A DNA stretch of 21,662 nt, from positions 1 through 21,662 of the forward strand of contig JALTLT010000136.1 of NCBI GenBank assembly GCA_027001815.1, in the 5' to 3' direction. Below the pieces are notes generated by a model. The model was not told the DNA's origin and did no database searches. It was given only the letters and a program-made list of their open reading frames with translations. Position numbers and translations under genes: made by a program. The DNA comes from Gammaproteobacteria bacterium (GTDB lineage: Bacteria; Pseudomonadota; Gammaproteobacteria; JALTLT01). This document shows, piece after piece, positions 15,461 through 21,662 of the stretch. The stretch's first letter is position 1. Each line of letters starts with the position of its first letter.

Positions 15461-18310
15461 ATGCACCTCTCCCTTCCCTCCAGGCTCGCCCTCTTCGCCT
15501 TCGTCATCGCCGGCATCGGCGTGATCGGCATCTCCGCCTACAGCTTCCGCGACGCCAGCACGCTGTTGCAGCGGCAGAGCATCGACCGTATGGCCATGGA
15601 ACTGAGAAGACTCTCCGGCACTTTCCAGGAGAACATCGACCGCATGCGCCTCGACGTCCAGCGCATCGCCACCTCAAACGCGGTGGCCGGATACTTCCGC
15701 GCCGCCGCCAACGACGGCTACGACGAGGAGCGGAACATGACCCAGGACCTCTGGAAGCAGCGCCTGGCGATCGATCTCAAGATCCTGCTCCAGCAGCGAC
15801 CGGACTACCTGCAGGTGCGCTACATCGGCACCGGGGGAGAGGGGATGGAACTGGTGCGCGTCGAGAGAAAGGGCGATTCGGTGTTCGTCGTCCCCGATGC
15901 ACGGCTGCAGGCCAAGGGCCGGCGTGGATACTTTCAGGAGACCATCCGCCTCGGCCCGCACCAGCAATACCTCTCCCGCGTGGAACTCAACCGGGAGCAC
16001 GGGACGGTGGTGTTTCCCCTGCAACCGGTGATCCGCGCAGCGGCCCCCATCTACTCCGAAGAGGGCAAGGTCTTCGGGATCGTGGTGATCAACGCCGATT
16101 TCGAGGCCTTGACCCGACCCTTCCGCACTCCCCCCCCCGACGTCTCCTTCATCATCGCCGACGAGTCCGGCGACTACCTCATGCATCCGGACCGCGACCG
16201 CCAGTTCACCGGCGCACTCGGTGGTTCCCTTGGACTGAAAGAGGACTTCCCCGGCCTCGTCGTGGACGACGCAACCCTCGAATCCAGGGGATACGGCCTT
16301 CTGGACCTCCCGCAACACTCATCCAGCCTGATCTACAACAGGCTCCACTACGCCCCCCTCTACCCGCAACGGTATATCCTCGTTTCGGCCCTGGTCTCCC
16401 ACAACCTCATCCAGCAGCTTTCGCTGGGGTTCGGCAGGAGACTCTCCATCGGCGTGGTGGTGGTGGTGATTCTGATCAGTATCGGCATGGCGATGCTGGC
16501 CAGGCGGCTCACCGCGCCGGTCCACCAGTTGATCGAGGCCGCCGACCTCATCTCCCGCGGACACGACGCCCCCATCCCGGCCACCGGGCGGACCGACGAA
16601 CTCGGGTCCCTCGCCCGCTCCTTCCACACCATGCTCGATCACCTCAACACATCGAGGAAGGCGCTGGAGAAACTGGCCAGCGGTCTGGAGGAACAGGTGC
16701 ACGAACGAACCGTCGCCCTCGCCGATGCCCTGAAACAGGCCGAGGCCGCCAACCAGGCAAAGAGTGAATTCCTGGCCAATGTCAGCCACGAGATCCGGAC
16801 ACCCATGAACGGCATCATCGGCATGACCCAGCTCCTGCTGGAAAGCGACCTCCCGGACCGGCAGAGGGAACACGCCAGCCTGATCCAGCAGAGCGCAGAG
16901 ACCCTGCTGGCGACCATCAACGACATTCTCGACTTCTCCAAGATCGAGGCGGGGCGCACGATCCTGGAAGATATCCCCGTCGATCTCGAACAGATCTTCT
17001 CCGACGTGAATGCCACCCTCGGTCATCAGGCGGAGGCGAAGGGACTGCGCCTGATCTGCCCCGTCACGCCGCCTCCACACCGCTGGTACTCGGGCGATCC
17101 GGTCCGCCTGCGCCAGATCCTCATCAACCTGGTCGGCAACGCAGTGAAGTTCACCGAGCGGGGACGCATCAGCGTCCGGTGCGAGATGGAACAGGTACTG
17201 GGCGATCACGATCTGTTGCGTTTCACCGTCGCGGATACGGGAGTCGGCATCAGCGAGCAACAGCGGGATCACCTGTTCGAACGCTTCACCCAGAGCGACA
17301 GCTCGACCACCCGCCAGTACGGCGGTACCGGCCTGGGGCTGGCCATCTGCCGTGAGCTGGTGCGCATCATGGGTGGCAAGATCGGCGTGGAGAGCCAGCC
17401 GGGCAACGGCTCCACCTTCTGGTTCACGGTCCGGCTCATGCGTCTCGACAATTCACCGCCAGTCCCGCTCGCGGAACCTCGCGGGAGACACCCTTCCGGC
17501 AATTCGATGCTCCCGCAATTCCGCCGGGAGGCCCGGATACTCGTGGTGGAGGACAACTTCACCAATCAGCGCGTCATGGCGGGGGTGCTCGGCGCCCTCG
17601 GGCTCGAAGCGGAGATCGCCGCCAATGGCCGGGAGGCACTGGAGCGACTCCGTGACGAATCCTTCGACCTGATCTTCATGGACTGTCAGATGCCGGAGAT
17701 GGACGGCTATGAGACCACCCACCACATTCGCAGCTTGCGTGACGCCGCCACCGACCGAGAGGTGCCCATCGTCGCCCTGACGTCCCATGCCAGCCCGGAG
17801 GACCGGGAGCGCTGCGTGGCGGCCGGCATGGACGACTACCTCTCCAAGCCACTCGACCGGCGGCGCCTGGAAGAGGCCCTCGACCGCTGGCTGAATCGCG
17901 AGGATGCACAGGACTCCGGGATTCCACGCCCCTCGCCTCCACCACCTCCTCGCGTGGAAGGCGATGCCGGTCCCCTCCCCGTCTTCGACTACGACGCCGT
18001 GCGACAACGACTCCTCGACGATGAAGAGCTGATCCACAACATGGCAGAGACCCTGCTCGAGGATCTCCCCCGACAGATCGCCCGCCTCCGCGCACGGATC
18101 GAGGAGAGCGACCTGGAAGGGGCGGCATCCCTGGCCCACAAGATCCGGGGGGCGGCGGCCAACATGGGCGCCGTCGCCCTGGAGGGGGAGGCCCGACGGC
18201 TGGAAGAGCTGGCCCGCGGCGGCGGAGCGGAGTCGCTCGCAGGGGCACTGGCCGGGCTGGAACGCGGCTACGAGGAACTGAGCGCCACCATCAGCGAGAC
18301 ACTGGGATGA
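15461..18310 (+). CDS. Hybrid sensor histidine kinase (Cache-HAMP-HisKA-HATPase-REC-HPt)
   Basis: The protein has 949 residues. Membrane helix 1 is about 8-26 and a periplasmic Cache-like sensor spans about 30-315 (YLQVRYIGTGGEGMELVRV is typical). Helix 2 is about 328-346, HAMP about 347-400, and a short coiled coil about 395-432. HisKA follows with phospho-acceptor H443 in VSHEIRTPMNG. HATPase_c has N560 in LINLVGNAVKFTE, DTGVGIS and GGTGLGLAI. The receiver (about 691-812) has D741 in FMDCQMPEMDG, T774 and K796. A proline-rich linker precedes an HPt domain with H893 in AHKIRGAAANMGA. All phosphotransfer residues are present, giving a His-Asp-His relay in one chain. Its stop overlaps the next gene start by 4 bp (ATGA), so its HPt most likely feeds the receiver of that protein. 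Confidence 0.95.
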   Translation: MHLSLPSRLALFAFVIAGIGVIGISAYSFRDASTLLQRQSIDRMAMELRRLSGTFQENIDRMRLDVQRIATSNAVAGYFRAAANDGYDEERNMTQDLWKQRLAIDLKILLQQRPDYLQVRYIGTGGEGMELVRVERKGDSVFVVPDARLQAKGRRGYFQETIRLGPHQQYLSRVELNREHGTVVFPLQPVIRAAAPIYSEEGKVFGIVVINADFEALTRPFRTPPPDVSFIIADESGDYLMHPDRDRQFTGALGGSLGLKEDFPGLVVDDATLESRGYGLLDLPQHSSSLIYNRLHYAPLYPQRYILVSALVSHNLIQQLSLGFGRRLSIGVVVVVILISIGMAMLARRLTAPVHQLIEAADLISRGHDAPIPATGRTDELGSLARSFHTMLDHLNTSRKALEKLASGLEEQVHERTVALADALKQAEAANQAKSEFLANVSHEIRTPMNGIIGMTQLLLESDLPDRQREHASLIQQSAETLLATINDILDFSKIEAGRTILEDIPVDLEQIFSDVNATLGHQAEAKGLRLICPVTPPPHRWYSGDPVRLRQILINLVGNAVKFTERGRISVRCEMEQVLGDHDLLRFTVADTGVGISEQQRDHLFERFTQSDSSTTRQYGGTGLGLAICRELVRIMGGKIGVESQPGNGSTFWFTVRLMRLDNSPPVPLAEPRGRHPSGNSMLPQFRREARILVVEDNFTNQRVMAGVLGALGLEAEIAANGREALERLRDESFDLIFMDCQMPEMDGYETTHHIRSLRDAATDREVPIVALTSHASPEDRERCVAAGMDDYLSKPLDRRRLEEALDRWLNREDAQDSGIPRPSPPPPPRVEGDAGPLPVFDYDAVRQRLLDDEELIHNMAETLLEDLPRQIARLRARIEESDLEGAASLAHKIRGAAANMGAVALEGEARRLEELARGGGAESLAGALAGLERGYEELSATISETLG

Positions 18311-20745
18311 AACTGCTCATCGCGGACGACGACCTGACCACCCGCTCCATGCTGGCAGCGGTCTGCCGAAAATGGGGTTACGAGCCGGTCCTGGCCGAGA
18401 GCGGTGATCACGCCTGGGAGATCATCCAGCGAGAGGACTCTCCCCGCCTGTTGCTCCTGGACTGGGAGATGCCGGCCGTCAGTGGCCCCGAACTCTGCCG
18501 GCGGATACGTCAGCGCAACAACGACGATCCCCCCTACATCATCCTGCTCACCGTCCGGGATTCCACGCGCGACATCGTCACCGGTCTCGACGCCGGCGCC
18601 AACGAATACATCTCCAAGCCATTCGAGCATGCGGAACTGCGCACCCGCCTGGATGCGGGGCGGCGGATCCTCGACATGCAGCGGCGTCATCTCCGCTCCG
18701 AGGAACGGTTGCTGCTGGCCGCGAACGTCTTCGACCATGCCTGCGAAGGCATCGTCATCACCACACCGGATGCGACGATTCTCGAAGTGAACCGGGCCTT
18801 CTCGCGAATCACCGGATATGCGCGGGAAGAGGTGATCGGCAAGACCCCGAGAATTCTCAAGTCGGACCGTCAGGACGCCTCGTTCTACGAACAGATGTGG
18901 GACCAGTTGCTGGAGAAGGGGCACTGGAGCGGCGAGATCTGGAATCGCCACAAGAACGGCCAGATCTATCCGGAGTTTCTCACCATCAGTGCGGTACACG
19001 ACAATCAGGGCAAGACCCGTCACTATGTGGCCCTCTTCTCCGACATCAGCACCCTGAAGGAACAGCAGCATCGTCTCGAACACCTGGCCCACTACGATGC
19101 GCTCACCGGCCTGCCCAACCGGGTCCTGCTGGCAGAACATCTTCAGCACGCCATGTACCAGTCCCACCGCGACAAACGTCGTCTGGTGGTCGCCTATCTG
19201 GACCTGGACGGCTTCAAGGAGATCAACGACACGCATGGCCACGACATCGGGGATCGGCTGCTCATGAACGTGGCGCAGAACATGAAGGAGTCGCTGCGCG
19301 AGAGTGACATCATCGCGAGACTCGGGGGAGACGAATTCGTGGCCGTTCTCTCCAGCCTGGGCGACGCAGAGACCGCCACTCCTCTTCTGAAGAGACTCCT
19401 GGCCGCGGCCTCGCAGCCGATCCGGGTAGGACCCCACCGCCTGCAGGTCTCGGCGAGCATCGGTATCACCCTCTTCCCGCAGAGCGAAGACGTGGGTCCC
19501 GACCAGTTGTTGCGGCAGGCCGATCAGGCCATGTACCAGGCCAAGCTCGAGGGGAGGAACCGGCTCCACTTCTTCGACCCGGAACAGGACCGCAACATCC
19601 GCGGTCATCACGAGAGCCTCGAACACATCTCGCGCGCCATGGAGAGGCAGGAGTTCGTACTCCACTACCAGCCCAAGGTGAACATGCGCAGCGGGGAGCT
19701 GAGGGGAGTGGAGGCGCTGATCCGCTGGAACCATGAAGAGGGACTGTTGACTCCCGACCACTTCCTGCCGGTGGTGGAGAACCATCGGCTCGGGATCCGC
19801 CTGGGCGAGTGGGTCATCGATACCGCTCTCTGCCAACTGGAGAGATGGCAGGCGGAGGGACTCCACACCTCGGTGAGCGTCAACCTCAGCGCACTGCAAC
19901 TGCAACAGCACGACTTTACCCGGCGCCTGACCGAACTCCTCGCCCGTCACCCGGAGGTTTCCCCCGAGACACTGATTCTGGAAGTACTCGAGACCAGCGC
20001 CCTGGAAGACATCGCCCACGTCTCGCAGGTGATTCGGGAGTGCACGGAGATGGGCGTCCAGTTCGCCCTCGACGATTTCGGGACGGGTTACTCCTCACTC
20101 ACCTATCTCAAGCGCCTGCCGGCCGCCGAACTCAAGATCGACCGCAGCTTCGTCCGCGACATGCTGCACGATGCCGACGATCTCGCGATTCTGGAGGGCG
20201 TCGTGGGGATGGCGACGGCCTTTCGCCGCCGGGTCGTCGCCGAAGGGGTGGAGAGCACCGAGCACGGAGAACTGCTGCTGCAGATCGGCTGCGAACTGGG
20301 CCAGGGGTACGGCATCGCCAGACCGATGCCCGCCGAAAAGCTGATCCCCTGGATGGAGTCCTGGCAACCCGATCCACGCTGGACCCGCGCCTGTACGGTG
20401 CCACGGGAGGAGCTGCCGCTGATCTTCGCCGGCATCGAGCACAGCCACTGGATCCACAACCTCCGCCGCCAGCTCGAGGAGAGGCATGCGAGGATCGCCG
20501 TGGAGGATCACCACCAGTGCCGTTTCGGACAGTGGTTCGACCGCGAGGGGCGAAGCCGTTACGGAGATCACCCCGCCTACCCTCGCATCGATGCCATCCA
20601 CAGAGAGGTCCATCGCCTGGCCGACGATCTGGCCAGGCTCCACAGGGAGGGGGAAAACGTTGGAATCAAGGCCGGAATCGCCCGGCTCTTCGAACTGAAG
20701 GATCGTCTTCTCGCGACGCTCGCCTCCCTGAAGAGTGAAGCCTGA
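18307..20745 (+). CDS. Response regulator REC-PAS-GGDEF-EAL with C-terminal zinc-binding CZB domain
   Basis: The protein has 812 residues. A receiver domain (1-120) has phospho-acceptor D52 in LLDWEMP, T82 and K104. A PAS domain spans about 135-255, GGDEF about 258-425 and EAL about 430-690. A CZB (chemoreceptor zinc-binding) domain lies about 703-805. GGDEF is intact (340-344) and has an inhibitory RxxD site (R331, D334) five residues upstream. EAL is intact: E469-A-L, N526 in VNLSA, E559/E562 in LEVLET, D589 D590 in DDFGTGYSS, K610, E646 in AEGVES and QGYGIARP. The CZB ligand pattern is complete: H712 in EHSHW, C738 in CRFGQWF, H765 and H769 in IHREVH. This fits c-di-GMP turnover controlled both by phosphorylation and by zinc or redox state. 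It overlaps the kinase gene by ATGA. Confidence 0.95.
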   Translation: MKLLIADDDLTTRSMLAAVCRKWGYEPVLAESGDHAWEIIQREDSPRLLLLDWEMPAVSGPELCRRIRQRNNDDPPYIILLTVRDSTRDIVTGLDAGANEYISKPFEHAELRTRLDAGRRILDMQRRHLRSEERLLLAANVFDHACEGIVITTPDATILEVNRAFSRITGYAREEVIGKTPRILKSDRQDASFYEQMWDQLLEKGHWSGEIWNRHKNGQIYPEFLTISAVHDNQGKTRHYVALFSDISTLKEQQHRLEHLAHYDALTGLPNRVLLAEHLQHAMYQSHRDKRRLVVAYLDLDGFKEINDTHGHDIGDRLLMNVAQNMKESLRESDIIARLGGDEFVAVLSSLGDAETATPLLKRLLAAASQPIRVGPHRLQVSASIGITLFPQSEDVGPDQLLRQADQAMYQAKLEGRNRLHFFDPEQDRNIRGHHESLEHISRAMERQEFVLHYQPKVNMRSGELRGVEALIRWNHEEGLLTPDHFLPVVENHRLGIRLGEWVIDTALCQLERWQAEGLHTSVSVNLSALQLQQHDFTRRLTELLARHPEVSPETLILEVLETSALEDIAHVSQVIRECTEMGVQFALDDFGTGYSSLTYLKRLPAAELKIDRSFVRDMLHDADDLAILEGVVGMATAFRRRVVAEGVESTEHGELLLQIGCELGQGYGIARPMPAEKLIPWMESWQPDPRWTRACTVPREELPLIFAGIEHSHWIHNLRRQLEERHARIAVEDHHQCRFGQWFDREGRSRYGDHPAYPRIDAIHREVHRLADDLARLHREGENVGIKAGIARLFELKDRLLATLASLKSEA

Positions 20746-20884
20746 ACGCCCGTCTCACATGCTGCAACCGACCCGCGACGGGTGCTCCAACGGGAGATCT
20801 CTCTCCTCGTGGAAACGCAGACGGCTCCTTCCCGTACAGTGACGCCAGCCTGCCAGAGGAGACGAAGGGATCGGCGAGACCGTG
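20746..20884. other. Convergent intergenic spacer
   Basis: This stretch of 139 bp lies between the convergent response-regulator and DUF2788 genes. A short G/C hairpin (ACCCG with CGGGT, about 20770-20782) is present without a T-run, so no confident terminator is called. No gene was seen. Confidence 0.3.
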
Positions 20885-21100
20885 TCAGCCAACCGAATTG
20901 GCGAGAAAGAGCTTGATGACGAACTTGAGGGCGAACCCCAGCACACCCATCATCAGCGCCAGGAAGAGGACAAACATCCCGAACCGCCCGGCATTGGAGT
21001 CTCTCCCCAGGCGATAGACGATGAAGACCATGTAACCGATAAGGACGACGAGCAAGACGGGCAGGGCATACTCGGTGAGCTGCTGGTCGGTGATCATCAT
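20885..21100 (-). CDS. DUF2788-type small membrane protein
   Basis: This 71-residue protein has two predicted membrane helices, about 12-30 (ALPVLLVVLIGYMVFIVY) and about 42-65 (FGMFVLFLALMMGVLGFALKFVI), joined by a short polar loop (RLGRDSNAGR). The AGRFGMF segment and the F-K-F-V-I-K ending are what I recall of the DUF2788 family of proteobacterial inner-membrane proteins; function is unknown. The frame is open upstream to 21463, but the extension is low-complexity Arg/Pro-rich sequence. ATG 21100 is preceded by GGAGGA at about 10 nt and a good -10 box, so it is taken as the start. It stands alone, convergent with the signalling operon. Confidence 0.82.
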   Translation of the reverse strand: MMITDQQLTEYALPVLLVVLIGYMVFIVYRLGRDSNAGRFGMFVLFLALMMGVLGFALKFVIKLFLANSVG

Positions 21101-21133
21101 GGGAACCGCTTCCTCCGCACAAAAAGACGCGAC

Positions 21134-21163
21134 ATTATCGCATGAGCGGAGGAGCAGACAGAA
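21134..21163 (-). promoter_or_regulatory. Putative sigma70 promoter of the DUF2788 gene
   Basis: On the - strand, GATAAT at 21139-21134 with an upstream TG (ATGCGATAAT) makes a good extended -10 box. A weak -35, TTCTGT, lies 18 bp further upstream. The start of transcription would be near 21127, giving a ~27-nt leader that holds the GGAGGA ribosome-binding site. Confidence 0.5.
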
Positions 21164-21412
21164 CTCTCGGATCGCCCCGGCCGGCCCTTCCGCGGCATCA
21201 TGGGGTTGCCGGAGCCTCGAACGCGGGCGCCGCGGGACGACCGGGCGCGGAGCCGTCGGCCTGTCGTAGGAGTCTCCTTCCCCATACCCCCGACGGCGGA
21301 GGTCCGGGAGGGAGAGGGGAAACATCAGCCAGCCGGCGATGCGGACCGCCGGCGGCAGCCGTGGCGGCCCGCGCCCTCCTCGGCGGCCCCGCGGATCCCG
21401 GCCCGCCACCCC
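21164..21412. other. G/C-rich intergenic stretch without recognisable gene
   Basis: Open frames exist on both strands, but all translate to Arg/Pro/Gly/Ala-rich sequence with no family resemblance. No RNA gene or repeat is seen. It may be decayed coding DNA or the upstream region of a gene outside the window. Confidence 0.35.
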
Positions 21413-21662
21413 CCTGGCAGGATGTTGAGGAATCTCTGATTTATTCAGAGATTCCTGCGGCACAAGGATGTGCCGCCAAAATCAATCACCGCAGGTGATT
21501 GATTTTGCAAGGGAGCCGAAAACGGTGTTTTTCAACAGCCTGTGCCGCGGTGCAGGGATGCACCGCCGTTTTCAATGACGCCAAGTCATTGAAAACGTGA
21601 GGAAGCCGGAAATCGCATTTTCGGCTTCCGGCGTTGAAAAAGGCCAGGATGGCCTTTTTCAA
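21413..21662 (+). repeat. Hairpin repeat family, compound copy E (two units, reaches window edge)
   Basis: Unit E1 (21413-21540) is strongly diverged in sequence but keeps the architecture. Its first hairpin (about 21429-21456) is rebuilt (AGGAATCTCTGA ... TCAGAGATTCCT). Module ii (21457-21476) has stem GCGGCACA/TGTGCCGC and loop AGGA. Module iii (21477-21507) is a perfect 14-bp stem. Unit E2 follows: module ii (21547-21566, loop GGGA), module iii (about 21567-21597), module iv (21601-21628) and module v (21634-21662, 13-bp stem, loop GGA). E2 lacks the left arm of module i. The window ends at the last paired base of module v, so more units could follow. Confidence 0.88.
21634..21662. terminator. 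Bidirectional intrinsic-terminator-like hairpin (module v of copy E)
   Basis: This is a stem of TTGAAAAAGGCCA with its complement and loop GGA. Compared with copies C and D, the base after the loop changed from C to T, adding an A-T pair to the stem. The T-run follows the GC core on both strands. Confidence 0.5.

Noticed and set aside
21101..21463. 121-codon N-terminal extension of the DUF2788 protein
   Set aside because: Arg/Pro-rich sequence that crosses the promoter and the repeat; the 71-residue form has a good ribosome-binding site and the family length.

Overview
The window is high-GC DNA with the gene content of a free-living gammaproteobacterium. It carries an smc-zipA-ligA cluster (canonical SMC rather than MukB, as in Pseudomonas and many Chromatiales-like lineages), an aguA-aguB pair and a short YkvM-type queF. 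Genus cannot be assigned from the sequence; a Chromatiales-like or sulfur-oxidiser-like affiliation is only a guess. There are no tRNA or rRNA genes, CRISPR arrays, transposase genes or prophage genes.

Layout. (1) 1-2644, + strand: the 3' end of agmatine deiminase aguA, then N-carbamoylputrescine amidase aguB, then a divergent type I-beta DAHP-synthase-like gene. The first two make putrescine from agmatine. (2) 2771-3745, - strand: an exported metallo-beta-lactamase-fold hydrolase whose mRNA leader matches the CsrA/RsmA consensus. (3) 4122-12385, - strand: one compact operon, smc, zipA, ligA, then a membrane PAS-GGDEF-EAL protein (chromosome organisation, divisome tethering, DNA ligation, c-di-GMP turnover). 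(4) 12941-14610, + strand: queF (queuosine pathway) overlapping an FGGY-type sugar kinase, divergent from smc. (5) 14828-20745, + strand: a tight three-gene signalling operon. It encodes an exported protein built from five P-x-D-V-F/L repeats, a Cache-HAMP hybrid histidine kinase with receiver and HPt domains, and a REC-PAS-GGDEF-EAL protein ending in a zinc-binding CZB domain. (6) 20885-21100, - strand: a small DUF2788-type membrane protein with a recognisable promoter.

The most unusual content lies between the genes. A family of ~165-bp repeats occurs at 353-441 (partial), 3784-3942 (inverted), 12441-12772 (two tandem copies joined at TTAA) and 21413-21662 (compound, running off the window). 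Each full unit is almost wholly a string of hairpins. Between copies the stems change by compensatory substitutions, so structure is kept while sequence drifts. The second hairpin always presents an A-N-GGA-T loop with a variable N, which is the CsrA/RsmA recognition signature. In the two copies lying between co-directional genes, the GGA strand is the transcribed strand. A perfect 12/12 match to the CsrA SELEX consensus also lies just upstream of the hydrolase ribosome-binding site, next to one repeat. I propose that these repeats are mobile, structured RNA modules that bind or titrate a CsrA-family regulator. This is a hypothesis from sequence alone; csrA itself is not in the window.
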